Assembly (NCBI RefSeq): GCF_039545035.1
Contig: NZ_BAABRO010000016.1
Span: 91,765-155,764 of the forward strand
Reading direction: 5' to 3'
DNA length: 64,000 bases
Origin: Novipirellula caenicola
GTDB lineage: Bacteria; Planctomycetota; Planctomycetia; Pirellulales; Pirellulaceae
The translations under genes and the position numbers were made by a program. The notes beneath the pieces were generated by a model. That model was not told where the DNA came from, ran no database searches, and saw nothing but the letters and a program-made list of their open reading frames with translations. Positions 9,964 through 19,091 of the stretch are shown here, one piece after another (the stretch's first letter is position 1; each line of letters starts with the position of its first letter).

Positions 9964-10038
9964 GGCCTAGGTCTTTAGCTCAGCGACGTTCGAAATCAGA
10001 TTCGTCGCACCGGGGGGCAAAGACCTAGGCCTTTTTTT
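9964..10038 (+). terminator. Long structured terminator or small-RNA-like element
   Basis: A perfect 13-bp stem, GGCCTAGGTCTTT (9964-9976) with AAAGACCTAGGCC (10019-10031), is followed by a run of seven T. The 42-base loop itself contains a second perfect stem, GCGACG with CGTCGC. It lies 134 bases after the upstream gene ends. The nested shape is larger than a plain terminator and could be the 3' end of a small RNA. Between 9831 and 9963 there is no gene. Confidence 0.65.
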
Positions 10039-10202
10039 GTGCGCCGACATAATTTTTCTGCGGCGGTTGCGGTGACGATGCCCCGCTATGGAAAACCGCC
10101 CCGTTGGCATCGAGGGCGGATGGCATCGCGATCACGCCGCGCTGCAGTATACATGCAGCAGCGGCGAGCGGTTGGTTTTTGTGAGGTCCGCGGAGTGCGC
10201 GA

Positions 10203-11144
10203 CTACATTCCCAGATCGCCGAACAGCGGCGTGCTGAGGTAGCGTTCACCAAGGCTGCACATGATCGTGACGATCCGCTTGCCTTTCATTTCCGGGCGAG
10301 CGGCGACTTGAGCTGCAGCCCACATGTTCGCTCCGCTGCTGATCCCCGCCACGATGCCTTCTTCTTTGGCTAGCCGGCGGCCCCACTCGAACGCGTCTTC
10401 GTCATCGACTTTGATCACTTCGTCAACAATCGAGGTGTCGAGGTTTTTAGGAATAAATCCGGCACCGATCCCTTGGATGCGGTGTTTCCCCGGCTCGCCA
10501 CCACTGATGACGGGCGAGTGGATCGGCTCGACTGCGATCGCTTTGAAGTTCGGGTTTTGCTTTTTCAGATAGCGAGCCGCTCCGGTGATGGTTCCGCCGG
10601 TACCGACACCCGCAACCAAGACATCGATGTTCTGGCCGCTATCGGCCCAGATTTCAGGGCCGGTGGTGGCTTCGTGGATCGCGGGGTTCGCAGGGTTTTC
10701 GAACTGCTGTGGCATGTAGGCGTTGCTGTTTTCGCTAACCAGTTCGCCTGCCTTGTTGATCGCTCCCTTCATGCCTTCGGCCGCCGGGGTCAACACCAAC
10801 GTGGCTCCCATCGCACGCAGCAAGGCGCGGCGTTCGACTGACATCGATTCGGGCATGGTCAGCGTCAATTTGTAGCCTTTGGCCGCACAGACAAACGCCA
10901 ACGCGATTCCGGTGTTACCGCTGGTCGGTTCGATGATGTGTGTGTCTTTGTTGATCTTGCCGTCTCGTTCGCCCGCTTCGATCATCGCGACGCCAATTCG
11001 GTCTTTGACGCTGTTCAGCGGTTGGAAGAATTCACATTTCGCAAACACCGTCGCGCCATCCGCAGGAACCAGTCGATTGATTTGGATCATCGGGGTATCG
11101 CCGATGGCTTTGGAAGCGTCCGAATAAGTTTTTCCGCGAGGCAT
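10203..11144 (-). CDS. cysK: Cysteine synthase (O-acetylserine sulfhydrylase)
   Basis: 313 residues from ATG 11144; the frame is open 27 codons further upstream, but the protein family begins at about this point (PRGKTY...IGDTPMIQINRL). Makes L-cysteine from O-acetylserine and sulfide with pyridoxal phosphate. Visible: PLP lysine Lys47 in NSVKDRIG, substrate loop TSGNTG (74-79), phosphate-binding loop GVGTGGT (about 179-185), and EGIVAGISSGAN near the C-terminus. Single gene; no cysE or other sulfur genes adjoin. Confidence 0.93.
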   Translation of the reverse strand: MPRGKTYSDASKAIGDTPMIQINRLVPADGATVFAKCEFFQPLNSVKDRIGVAMIEAGERDGKINKDTHIIEPTSGNTGIALAFVCAAKGYKLTLTMPESMSVERRALLRAMGATLVLTPAAEGMKGAINKAGELVSENSNAYMPQQFENPANPAIHEATTGPEIWADSGQNIDVLVAGVGTGGTITGAARYLKKQNPNFKAIAVEPIHSPVISGGEPGKHRIQGIGAGFIPKNLDTSIVDEVIKVDDEDAFEWGRRLAKEEGIVAGISSGANMWAAAQVAARPEMKGKRIVTIMCSLGERYLSTPLFGDLGM

Positions 11145-11539
11145 ATCAATTTCCAAATTAAGAGTTGCAACGGATAGAACGGGCGAGTGAGCCAATTGTG
11201 GTTGGGCAATTTTGCACACACGCAAACGCAGCCTGATTGGCTGGCAATCAATTTGCCTGGGCGATTGCGAATCGTCCAGGCAACATCATGTGTCTGAGAT
11301 CAAGAGTGAAGGGGCGGTGGTAGCCGATGTGATCAACGGATGGTTGATTTTATCGAAATGGAAACGGCCGTGGTGATCCGGCGCCCGTCAGGGCCCGGAT
11401 AGCAAAGGTTCGGTCGGGTTTTAATTGCCCGAGCACTGATTCCCGAGCCGGCCCCGCTCACACGCGAGCCGCTCGCAAAACCAACGAACCGTCAACCGTT
11501 TCGTTTGGGCTGCCCCTGAATTTGTCTATGACTTGGCCC
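11145..11539. other. Intergenic region between korB and cysK with one hairpin
   Basis: About 395 bases and no supported gene. A hairpin at 11376-11400 (ATCCGG pairing with CCGGAT, with an inner GCCC/GGGC pairing) lies some 140 bases downstream of korB in the direction of its transcription. There is no T tract, so termination there is uncertain. I see no known sulfur riboswitch pattern in the cysK leader. Confidence 0.4.
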
Positions 11540-12550
11540 TTAGGCGACTTCCCAGGTATCGCCCGAGTTGAACAGGGCCTGCAGGTCTCCCTCGCCTTTT
11601 TTCTGTTTGGCAAGGGTGACTTGGTCATTGATCTGTTCGTTGTAGGTGGCGACCCCTTCGACGGCCCGCAGAACGCCAATGGGTTCGGGCATTTCGGGGT
11701 ACCGCATCCGAGCCAGCATCATTTGGATCGACGGATTCATTTCCTTTTCGTCATGAATCAGCAAATCGTCCGCAGGCACATCGGCCACGTTGACCACTTC
11801 AAGGTGGTTGCCGACCAAACGCACGGCTTTGTCGTTGTTGGTGCCAAAGATCAGCGGTTTGCCATGTTCGAGCTCCACCACGTTTTCAGCCCGTTGCTTG
11901 CGTTCTTGGGCGTAAGCCATCGCGCCGTCGTTGAACACGTTGCAGTTTTGGTAGACCTCGACGAGCGACGTGCCTTTGTGCTCGGCCGCTCGCTTGAGCG
12001 TCTCGCCAAGGTGTTTGACGTGGGCGTCGATGCTTCGCGCGACAAACGTTGCTTCGGCCGCAAGGGCGACCGACAACGGATGCAGCGGATGGTCGATCGA
12101 GCCCATTGGGGTGCTCTTGGTGACTTGCCCCTCAGTGCTGGTTGGGCTGTACTGTCCTTTGGTCAAACCGTAGATGCGGTTGTTAAACAGCACGATGTTG
12201 ATGTCGAGGTTTCGGCGAAGGCAATGGATAAAGTGATTGCCACCGATCGACAACGCATCGCCGTCGCCCGTGATGACCCAAACCATCAAGTCAGGCCGAG
12301 TCGATTTCAGCCCCGTGGCGAACGTGGGTGCACGACCATGAATGCTGTGCATTCCATAGGTGTTCATGTAGTAGGGGAATCGGCTGCTGCAGCCAATCCC
12401 GCTGATGAACACGGTTTTTTCGCGAGGCACGCCCAACTCGGGGAGCACTTTTTTCATTTGTGCCAAGATCGAATAGTCGCCGCATCCGGGGCACCAACGA
12501 ACGTCTTGGTCCGAAGCAAAGTCGGCCGCTTTTAAAACAGGAAGATTCAT
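11540..12550 (-). CDS. korB: 2-oxoacid:ferredoxin oxidoreductase beta subunit (2-oxoglutarate type)
   Basis: 336 residues. Beta subunit of the enzyme that oxidatively decarboxylates a 2-oxoacid to the acyl-CoA with reduction of ferredoxin. The N-terminal WCPGCGD (about 19-25) and the thiamine-pyrophosphate motif GDGDALSIGGNHFIH (near 95-109) are typical of KorB, as is YGLTKGQYSPTS. It lies 72 bases downstream of the alpha-subunit gene on the same strand, in the usual A-B order. Pyruvate or other 2-oxoacids remain possible substrates. Cytosolic. Confidence 0.9.
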   Translation of the reverse strand: MNLPVLKAADFASDQDVRWCPGCGDYSILAQMKKVLPELGVPREKTVFISGIGCSSRFPYYMNTYGMHSIHGRAPTFATGLKSTRPDLMVWVITGDGDALSIGGNHFIHCLRRNLDINIVLFNNRIYGLTKGQYSPTSTEGQVTKSTPMGSIDHPLHPLSVALAAEATFVARSIDAHVKHLGETLKRAAEHKGTSLVEVYQNCNVFNDGAMAYAQERKQRAENVVELEHGKPLIFGTNNDKAVRLVGNHLEVVNVADVPADDLLIHDEKEMNPSIQMMLARMRYPEMPEPIGVLRAVEGVATYNEQINDQVTLAKQKKGEGDLQALFNSGDTWEVA

Positions 12551-12622
12551 TTCAGAAAGATTCGAATTAAGTATGTTGCTAAAGGGGGAACGAAATCGGG
12601 TGACTCGAGCGGTCCGTGCTCG

Positions 12623-14527
12623 TTAACCCGCTTTGCTTCGCACGTCGGATTCGGACTTGCCACCTTTTGCGGTCGAAACGTGCTCTTGGATCGCTTCGAC
12701 CAACTCGCTAACTGCGAATGGTTTGCCTTGGATCTTGTTGACGCCGATGCAGTCGACCAAGTACTTCGCTCGCAGCAGCATTCGCAACTGTCCCGTGTTC
12801 AACTCAGGCACGATCACCTTATTGAACCCTTTCATCAGTTCGCCCAGGTTCTTTGGCATGGGGTTGATGTAACGCAAGTGGGCGTGGCTGACCGAGTGGC
12901 CTGCTTTGCGGCAATTGCGAACCGCGGTGTGACAGGCCCCATAGGTTCCGCCCCACGAAATCAACAAGACATCGCCACTCGTTTCGCCGTACACATCTTG
13001 GTCGGGGATTCGTTCGGCAATCCGGTTGACTTTCGCAGCCCGCGTGTCCGTCATGTGTTGATGGTTCGCCGGGTCGTAGCTGACGTTCCCGGTTCCATCT
13101 TCTTTTTCCAGTCCACCGAGACGATGCATTAGCCCGGGGGTACCTGGGATTGCCCACGGACGCGCCAAGTTTTCGTCGCGTGCATACGGCATGAACGGCT
13201 CGTCCGGATCCGATCCTTCAGGGTGTTTGACCTCGATTTTGGGAAGCTTCGCCACATCGGGGATCTTCCATGGCTCGCTGCCGTTGGCGATATAGCCATC
13301 GGACAAGATCACGACCGGGCACATGCATTCGGTTGCAATTCGCCAGGCTTCGACGGCGATGTCAAAGCAGTCGCCGGGCGATCGAGGGGCCAGGATTGGC
13401 AGCGGAGATTCGCCATTGCGGCCGAACATGCATTGCAGCAAATCGCTCTGCTCGGTTTTCGTTGGCAGCCCCGTGCTTGGGCCACCCCGTTGAACGTTGA
13501 TCACGATCATCGGTAGTTCGAGCATCATGCCGAGGCCCATTGCTTCGGCTTTCAGCGCAATGCCGGGCCCGCTGCTGGCGGTGACCGCCATCGTGCCACC
13601 AAACGCGGCTCCGATCGTGGCGCAGACCGCAGCGATTTCGTCTTCGGCTTGGAATGTTCTCACGCCAAAGTTCTTGAATCGTGTCAGCTCGTGCAGAATG
13701 TCGCTGGCAGGCGTAATCGGATACGTGCCATAGAACATGTCTTTGCTGCTGAGTTTTGATGCGGCGACCAAGCCCCAGGCCAGCGCTTGGTTGCCCATCA
13801 TGTTGCGGTAGGTGCCTTTTTCAAGTTCCGCCGCCTCGACTTGATAGCTTTCGCCAAATGCTTCGGTCGTTTCGCCGTATGCCCATCCGGCTCGCAAGGC
13901 TGCTTCATTCGCCGCCGCGATATCAGGTTTCTTGCCGAATTTGTCTTGGATGAAACGCAGCGTCGGGTCGAGCGAGCGGCCAAACAACCAATACACCAAC
14001 CCCATCGCAAAGAAGTTTTTGCAGCGATCGGCGATTTTTTGGCTCAAACCATGGGCCGCAACCGCATCACGCGTCAGCGTGGTCATCGGCACCTTGATCA
14101 CTCGGTAAACCTCTTCGATCACACTGGCGTCCAGCGGATTCGACTCGACTTTGGCGAGTTTGAATTCTTTTTCGTTGAAGCCGTCTTCGTTGGCGATCAG
14201 GATGCCGCCTTTGCGTAGATCGCCCAAATTGGTGACCATCGCGGCCGGATTCATCACCACCAACGCATCAAGGTGGTCGCCGGGAGTGAAGATTTCTTCG
14301 CTGGCAAAACGGACTTGGAAACCGCTAACGCCGGCACGGGTACCCCGTGGGGCGCGGATTTCCGCGGGAAAATCGGGGAAAGTGGCCACGTCATTCCCCG
14401 CCAACGCGCTAGTGTTGGTCAATTGGGTGCCGAGTAGCTGCATCCCGTCACCGGAGTCGCCTGCCAGGCGAACGGTAATGCCGGAAACGGTTGATACGTC
14501 TTTTAAAGTGGTCGGAGAGGCCGTCAT
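12623..14527 (-). CDS. korA: 2-oxoacid:ferredoxin oxidoreductase alpha subunit, gamma-alpha fusion
   Basis: 634 residues. The N-terminal 190 residues form the gamma domain (GDSGDGMQLLG, FPDFPAEIRAP), followed by the pyrimidine-binding alpha domain with YPITPASDILHE and the signature SSGPGIALKAEAMGLGMMLE. This gamma-alpha fusion is the common KorA architecture. It is the first gene of a korA-korB operon and is divergent from rpsB across a 490-base spacer that carries a palindrome suitable as an operator. Likely supplies reduced ferredoxin or runs the 2-oxoglutarate step of the TCA cycle. Confidence 0.9.
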   Translation of the reverse strand: MTASPTTLKDVSTVSGITVRLAGDSGDGMQLLGTQLTNTSALAGNDVATFPDFPAEIRAPRGTRAGVSGFQVRFASEEIFTPGDHLDALVVMNPAAMVTNLGDLRKGGILIANEDGFNEKEFKLAKVESNPLDASVIEEVYRVIKVPMTTLTRDAVAAHGLSQKIADRCKNFFAMGLVYWLFGRSLDPTLRFIQDKFGKKPDIAAANEAALRAGWAYGETTEAFGESYQVEAAELEKGTYRNMMGNQALAWGLVAASKLSSKDMFYGTYPITPASDILHELTRFKNFGVRTFQAEDEIAAVCATIGAAFGGTMAVTASSGPGIALKAEAMGLGMMLELPMIVINVQRGGPSTGLPTKTEQSDLLQCMFGRNGESPLPILAPRSPGDCFDIAVEAWRIATECMCPVVILSDGYIANGSEPWKIPDVAKLPKIEVKHPEGSDPDEPFMPYARDENLARPWAIPGTPGLMHRLGGLEKEDGTGNVSYDPANHQHMTDTRAAKVNRIAERIPDQDVYGETSGDVLLISWGGTYGACHTAVRNCRKAGHSVSHAHLRYINPMPKNLGELMKGFNKVIVPELNTGQLRMLLRAKYLVDCIGVNKIQGKPFAVSELVEAIQEHVSTAKGGKSESDVRSKAG

Positions 14528-14605
14528 GAGCTTCGCTGGATGCGTAGAAACGCACCTCCATTGGGAATGGATGTATTGAGTGAAGATATAGTGTTTGTAT
14601 CGATC

Positions 14606-14631
14606 ATTCGGATTCGCAAACTTATCCGAAT
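14606..14631. promoter_or_regulatory. Candidate operator: inverted repeat ATTCGGAT-N10-ATCCGAAT
   Basis: A perfect 8-bp inverted repeat with a 10-base spacer lies 79 bases upstream of korA in an AT-rich part of the korA/rpsB spacer. A third half-site, ATTCGGATT, recurs at 14740-14748. Dyad symmetry with about 18 bases between half-site centres suits a dimeric regulator. The regulator is unknown. Confidence 0.4.
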
Positions 14632-14717
14632 TCTATATTTTGGGCATCGAAACGTAATGTCCACCTCGACGCTTTCTCTGAAAATAAGACAGAAAAGAAA
14701 AAAACGAGTTCAGGATC

Positions 14718-14732
14718 GCGACATTTTGTCGC
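14718..14732 (+). other. Small perfect hairpin in the rpsB leader region
   Basis: GCGACA pairs with TGTCGC across three T residues. It lies about 290 bases before rpsB. Similar GTCGCGA/TCGCGAC segments recur at about 14765-14812, so this part of the spacer may fold as RNA. No known rpsB leader motif is recognised. Confidence 0.3.
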
Positions 14733-15018
14733 CGTCATGATTCGGATTGATTGCAATATTTTCGCGACTTCTGACGATAAAACCTACTCCCTTGCTCAAA
14801 TGTCGCGATTCCGTTAACCTCCGCACTTCGCTTAGCTGCGGCGACGGTCTTGTGTCGTAGCTTTCTCACTTTTTTGCCGCTTGCAAGATGGGACGAAGGG
14901 TGTGTGCGGTTGCCGCTAGGTCGGCAGCCTCGAATGCTCTGGAATGCGTGGCGATCGATTCGCTCGTGATTCTCGTGCCCGCAGACGGTCCACTTCTGAA
15001 AAGGAAAAATTTCGCTCG

Positions 15019-15825
15019 ATGTCCACTCCATCCAGTCCTATCGTTCAAGAAATGATCGAAGCCGGTGTCCATTTCGGTCACCGCACCAGCTTGTGGAACC
15101 CGAAGATGGCTCCGTACATCTTCGGTCGCAAGAACCAGATTCACATCATGGACATCCGCGAAACCCTTCGTGGATTGCTGCGTGCCAAGAAATACCTCAG
15201 CCAAGTTGCGGCTGGCGGCAGCTTGATCCTGTTCGTCGGAACCAAGCGTCAAGCAGGCGAAGCGGTCGAAGAGCAATCGCTCCGCTGTGGAATGCCATTC
15301 GTCAGCGAGCGTTGGTTGGGCGGCACGTTGACCAATTTCCGTACCATTCGCAGCCGACTTGGCCGTTTGGAAGAATTGGAAAACATGCGTCAAACCGGCG
15401 CCATGGACAACTACAGCAAGAAAATGCAATCGGCGCTGAACCGCGAACATCGCAAGATGTACCGTAACTTGAACGGTTTGCGAACAATGAACCGATTGCC
15501 CGAGTGTTTGTTCATCGTGGACCCAGGCAAAGAGCGTAACGCGATTCGCGAAGCAAAACGCCTTGGCATCACCACCGTGGCGTTGATCGATACCGATAGC
15601 GATCCAACTCAAGTCGACTTGCCGATTCCTGGTAACGACGATGGTATCCGCAGCATCGAATTGATCATGAAGCAACTTGCCGACGCGGTAATCGCAGGCA
15701 AGGGACAAACTGCGACCGAAAGCAGCCCCGAGCCTCAGCAAACCAAGCCAACCGGCACGGAAGCAGAGATGGTTGCGGCAGCAACGAAGTCGGACGAGGC
15801 TCAATCGCCTGCTACCGAAGGCTAG
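15019..15825 (+). CDS. rpsB: 30S ribosomal protein S2
   Basis: 268 residues from ATG 15019 ([20 protein letters not shown]). The frame is open 25 codons upstream, but S2 proteins start here. Conserved S2 segments: [54 protein letters not shown] and GIRSIELI. Binds 16S rRNA at the back of the 30S subunit and is needed for S1 binding. The C-terminal 40 residues form a Ser/Thr/Glu-rich tail longer than in E. coli. Followed by tsf, the almost universal order. Confidence 0.97.
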   Translation: MSTPSSPIVQEMIEAGVHFGHRTSLWNPKMAPYIFGRKNQIHIMDIRETLRGLLRAKKYLSQVAAGGSLILFVGTKRQAGEAVEEQSLRCGMPFVSERWLGGTLTNFRTIRSRLGRLEELENMRQTGAMDNYSKKMQSALNREHRKMYRNLNGLRTMNRLPECLFIVDPGKERNAIREAKRLGITTVALIDTDSDPTQVDLPIPGNDDGIRSIELIMKQLADAVIAGKGQTATESSPEPQQTKPTGTEAEMVAAATKSDEAQSPATEG

Positions 15826-15848
15826 TTTTTTACGATCCTTGTTTTGAA

Positions 15849-15869
15849 GGGGATCCGATTGGGATCCCC
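15849..15869 (+). terminator. Hairpin downstream of rpsB
   Basis: GGGGATCC pairs perfectly with GGATCCCC over a five-base loop, 24 bases after the rpsB stop. No T tract follows, so it may be an RNA-processing or stabilising hairpin between rpsB and tsf instead of a strict terminator. The rest of the rpsB-tsf spacer (15870-16224) shows no gene. Confidence 0.45.
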
Positions 15870-16224
15870 AGGTTGTGCGGGCTCTCGTTTTTTCAGAGGG
15901 CCCCTTCCACCGCTTGGCATGGCAGCCGCCCCAAGACTCGTAAGTCGCGAAGCGGCTTGCTGGCAAATCGGCCGTAGTGCGGGCCCGCGGCTTGTTCACA
16001 AACGCGTCGCTGTCCAACCACTGCGGCCACCGTTGCCCGCGGTCCCTCACCCTACGATCGGTGTGAGGATGATTAAGAAATAGCGATAATTGCGATAAAA
16101 GCCCGAAGTCGCTTGTTCAAAAATGGCATGTGCCTAAAGCTTGTCGGTGAATGAGAGCGAACTGGCTCTTGCGAAGATGGCAAGCAACCATACAAACTGT
16201 TTTTTATACGTTGGAGATGAAGAG

Positions 16225-17067
16225 ATGGCTGATATCACTGCGGCAGCGGTGAAGGCGTTCCGTGAGCGTACGGGATTGCCGATGATGGACTGCAAAAAAG
16301 CGTTGACCGAAGCGGGTGGCGACGAAGAAAAGGCGGTTGAGCTACTTCGTAAAAAAGGCCAAGCTCTCGCCGACAAGCGTAGCGATCGCGAAACCGCATT
16401 TGGTCGTTTCGGCCTTTACATCGGTACCGACAAAAAGGTCGGCGCGATGGTTGAATTGCTTTGCGAAAGCGCTCCTGTGACGACCAACGAGCAGTTCGTG
16501 CAATTGGCTGCGGACTTGGCTCAGCAATACGCGACCGGTCCAGGTGCCGCCAACGCTGAAGAATTGCTTGCCCAAGACTCGCCTTCGCAACCTGGCACGA
16601 CCTTGGCGACTCAAAAAGAAGACATGTTCAACCGCATCCGCGAAGTCTTCAAGGTCGGACGGATGATCCGCGTCGAAGGCACTTGCGGCGGCTACATGCA
16701 CCACGCCGGAACCACCGCGGGTGTTTTGGTCGAAATCGAAGGCGGCAACGACGAAGCTGCAAAAGACGTTTCGATGCACATCGCTGCGATGCGTCCAGAA
16801 AGCTTGAGCAAGGATTCGATCGATCCTGCGGTTGTCGCCAGCGAGCGAGAAGTTTTGTTGGAAGCTGCCATCGCCGAAGGCAAACCACAAAACATCGCCG
16901 AAAAAATGGTCGATGGCCGGATGCAAAAGTTCTATGCCGAACGCTGCTTGCTTGAGCAGCCGTTTGTCAAAGACGACAAGCAATCGGTCGGCGAATACGC
17001 CAAAGCCAACGGCATGACCGTCAAGAATTACTGGCACTGGGTCATCGGCGAAAAAGTCGACGCCTAA
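16225..17067 (+). CDS. tsf: Translation elongation factor Ts
   Basis: 280 residues from ATG 16225, preceded by GGAG at a good distance (TTGGAGATGAAGAG). The frame is open 28 codons upstream but the family begins at MADITAAAVK. EF-Ts exchanges GDP for GTP on EF-Tu. The N-terminal UBA-like domain carries the signature ERTGLPMMDCKKALTEAGGD; the dimerisation core follows (GRFGLYIG, VALL-like VGAMVELLCES). The spacer from rpsB is 399 bases, unusually long for this pair, suggesting its own promoter. A rho-independent terminator follows at 17115. Confidence 0.96.
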   Translation: MADITAAAVKAFRERTGLPMMDCKKALTEAGGDEEKAVELLRKKGQALADKRSDRETAFGRFGLYIGTDKKVGAMVELLCESAPVTTNEQFVQLAADLAQQYATGPGAANAEELLAQDSPSQPGTTLATQKEDMFNRIREVFKVGRMIRVEGTCGGYMHHAGTTAGVLVEIEGGNDEAAKDVSMHIAAMRPESLSKDSIDPAVVASEREVLLEAAIAEGKPQNIAEKMVDGRMQKFYAERCLLEQPFVKDDKQSVGEYAKANGMTVKNYWHWVIGEKVDA

Positions 17068-17114
17068 TCCCGCCTCGCATTGCCACCGACGCGGTGGTCA
17101 CTGCAAACCACGAT

Positions 17115-17152
17115 AACCTCGCTTGTCCCCCATCGGACCGGCGAGGTTTTTT
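17115..17152 (+). terminator. Rho-independent terminator of tsf
   Basis: AACCTCGC (17115-17122) pairs perfectly with GCGAGGTT (17141-17148) and the stem runs into a tract of six T (17147-17152). It lies 47 bases after the tsf stop and separates rpsB-tsf from pyrH-frr. Confidence 0.8.
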
Positions 17153-17217
17153 CGTATACTTTCCGTTATGCTAGGCACAAGCAAAATGCCAGGGCCAAGC
17201 AGATTCGCGATATCCGC

Positions 17218-17252
17218 GATCCTGGCACTGCTGGCCGATCCTGGCACTGCTG
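17218..17252 (+). repeat. Two-copy tandem repeat in the pyrH leader
   Basis: The 16-mer GATCCTGGCACTGCTG occurs at 17218-17233 and again at 17237-17252, a period of 19 bases. It lies 65 bases upstream of pyrH, within the untranslated leader or promoter region. No function can be inferred. Confidence 0.6.
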
Positions 17253-17316
17253 ACACACGAACAACGCTCTGGTTTTCAACTGCCCCCGCTTTATCAACGC
17301 GAAAGTCTCTCACACC

Positions 17317-18087
17317 ATGTCTGACGCTCCCCAGTCGGATGGCTCCGACGTCCAATCTCACTTGCACTACAAACGCGTCGTCTTGAAGCTCAGCGGCGAG
17401 AGTCTCGCTGATTCGGGCGGACGCGGAATCAGTGGCGAAGAATCGGGCGAGATCGCTCGCCAAATCAAATTAGCGCACGATACCGGCTGCCAAATTGCGA
17501 TCGTGATCGGCGGTGGCAATATCCTCCGCGGCGCCCAATTTTCCGGCAGCAATTCGATGGTCCACGAGGCGACTGCGCATTACATGGGGATGCTGGCGAC
17601 GATCATCAACTCGTTGGCCATGCAAGACGCGCTGGAAGCACACGGATTGCAGACTCGGGTGATGTCGGCAATCCCCACCGACAAGATCGCCGAGACCTTT
17701 ATCCGCCGTCGTGCACTGCGTCATTTGAACCGCGGCCGAATCGTGATCCTTGCCGCCGGGATCGGGAACCCGTTTGTCACCACCGACACCGCTGCGGCGC
17801 AGCGAGCGCTTGAAATCGAAGCCGACGTGGTGCTCAAAGCGACTCGCGTGGACGGCGTTTACAGCGACGACCCAGAAAAGAATCCGCATGCCGTACTGTA
17901 CGAATCGCTAACCTATAGCGACGTGATGGAAAAGAACTTGCGAGTGATGGATGCCACCGCGATCGCCCTGTGCAGCGAACACAAAAAGCCGATTGTGGTC
18001 TTTAACTTTAAAAAGAATGGAAACATCGTTCGAGCCATCTCTGGCGAAAACGTCGGAACATGGATCGGCGCTGAAAAGAAAAATTAG
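17317..18087 (+). CDS. pyrH: UMP kinase
   Basis: 256 residues. Phosphorylates UMP to UDP in pyrimidine synthesis; a hexameric amino-acid-kinase-fold enzyme. Motifs: [12 protein letters not shown] (about 19-30), [45 protein letters not shown] and [10 protein letters not shown]. It has a 20-residue N-terminal extension compared with E. coli. Followed 79 bases later by frr, the usual bacterial order. Confidence 0.96.
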   Translation: MSDAPQSDGSDVQSHLHYKRVVLKLSGESLADSGGRGISGEESGEIARQIKLAHDTGCQIAIVIGGGNILRGAQFSGSNSMVHEATAHYMGMLATIINSLAMQDALEAHGLQTRVMSAIPTDKIAETFIRRRALRHLNRGRIVILAAGIGNPFVTTDTAAAQRALEIEADVVLKATRVDGVYSDDPEKNPHAVLYESLTYSDVMEKNLRVMDATAIALCSEHKKPIVVFNFKKNGNIVRAISGENVGTWIGAEKKN

Positions 18088-18166
18088 CCGCCGCCTCCGA
18101 TGGCTCGTGTTACATAATAACTATCTCTAGTCTTCCCCACTGTTACCCAATTCCCAAGGATGCAAG

Positions 18167-18727
18167 ATGTCCACCGATGATGTGCTTCTCGATGCCGAAG
18201 AACGTATGGAAAAAGCGATCTCCGTTCTCAGCCATAACTTGGCCGGGATCCGCACAGGACGTGCGAACCCAGGCTTGGTGGACTCGTTGAAAGTCGAAGT
18301 CTACGGTTCGGCAACTCCGCTCAAGCAGCTTGCTTCGATCGGAACCCCTGAGCCCCAGCAGATCGTGATCCGCCCCTACGATGCAGGCACGATCAAAGAA
18401 ATTGAAAAGGCGATTGTCGCTGGCGACTTGGGGTTGAACCCGCAAAATGACGGACGCATCATTCGTTTGAATGTGCCACCGCTTTCCACCGAGGTGCGAA
18501 AGAAAATGGTTTCGCGGATCAAGGAATTGTCCGAAGAATCCAAGGTCGCGATTCGTAACATCCGTCGTGATGCCAACAAGGCGATCGATAACGCGGAAAA
18601 GGCCAAAGAGATCTCTGAGGACGATCGCGATCGTATGAAGGAAGACGTCCAAGAGTTGACCAAGAAATACGAGACGCAGGCAGCTGAGCTGGCCAAAAGT
18701 CGCGAATCCGAAGTGCTCGACAGCTAG
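18167..18727 (+). CDS. frr: Ribosome recycling factor
   Basis: 186 residues, normal family length. Releases ribosomes from mRNA after termination together with EF-G. Family segments: RTGRANPGLVDSLKVEVYG, GTPEPQQIVIRPYD, IRLNVPPLSTEVRKKMV and the charged helix VAIRNIRRDANK. Start at ATG 18167 with AAGGA six bases upstream. Last gene of the translation cluster; the 364 bases after it hold no gene. Confidence 0.97.
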   Translation: MSTDDVLLDAEERMEKAISVLSHNLAGIRTGRANPGLVDSLKVEVYGSATPLKQLASIGTPEPQQIVIRPYDAGTIKEIEKAIVAGDLGLNPQNDGRIIRLNVPPLSTEVRKKMVSRIKELSEESKVAIRNIRRDANKAIDNAEKAKEISEDDRDRMKEDVQELTKKYETQAAELAKSRESEVLDS

Positions 18728-19091
18728 TCGCAGCAATGCTGCGGCGGATGGTTGGCTCGTTTTTCAATTTTTTATCGGTGCGGCGTGAGCCGCCCGATAA
18801 ATTTCGAACGTTTTTTCGACGCAGTCGGGCGGGCCTCGCGCCGCACCGCTGCCCAGTGCAGATGGCATTGGCCGTTGGCCGGCGGCGAATTTTTAGAGAT
18901 GCTTTCGGAGCATGGTTTCCAGGCACGTGTTTTCTAAGCATGGGCCGAATCCGCCTCCGCCAATCGGGTGAAAATCGAGGCGACCCAGGCGAAGCGGGCC
19001 GCCGGGCAGGATAGAATGAGAGGATGGGCTTTTTCTCAAATTGTGCTCGACATTCCTCCTTTCCAACCTCGGCCAACGCCTCGTGTGTTCC

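Noticed and set aside
11522..12535. 337-codon frame opposite korB
   Set aside because: Antisense shadow of a well-supported enzyme gene.
14866..16050. 394-codon frame opposite rpsB
   Set aside because: Covers rpsB and its spacer in antisense and shows no domain.
17163..17316. Promoter of pyrH at TATACT near 17155
   Set aside because: No matching -35 box at usual spacing; too weak to report.
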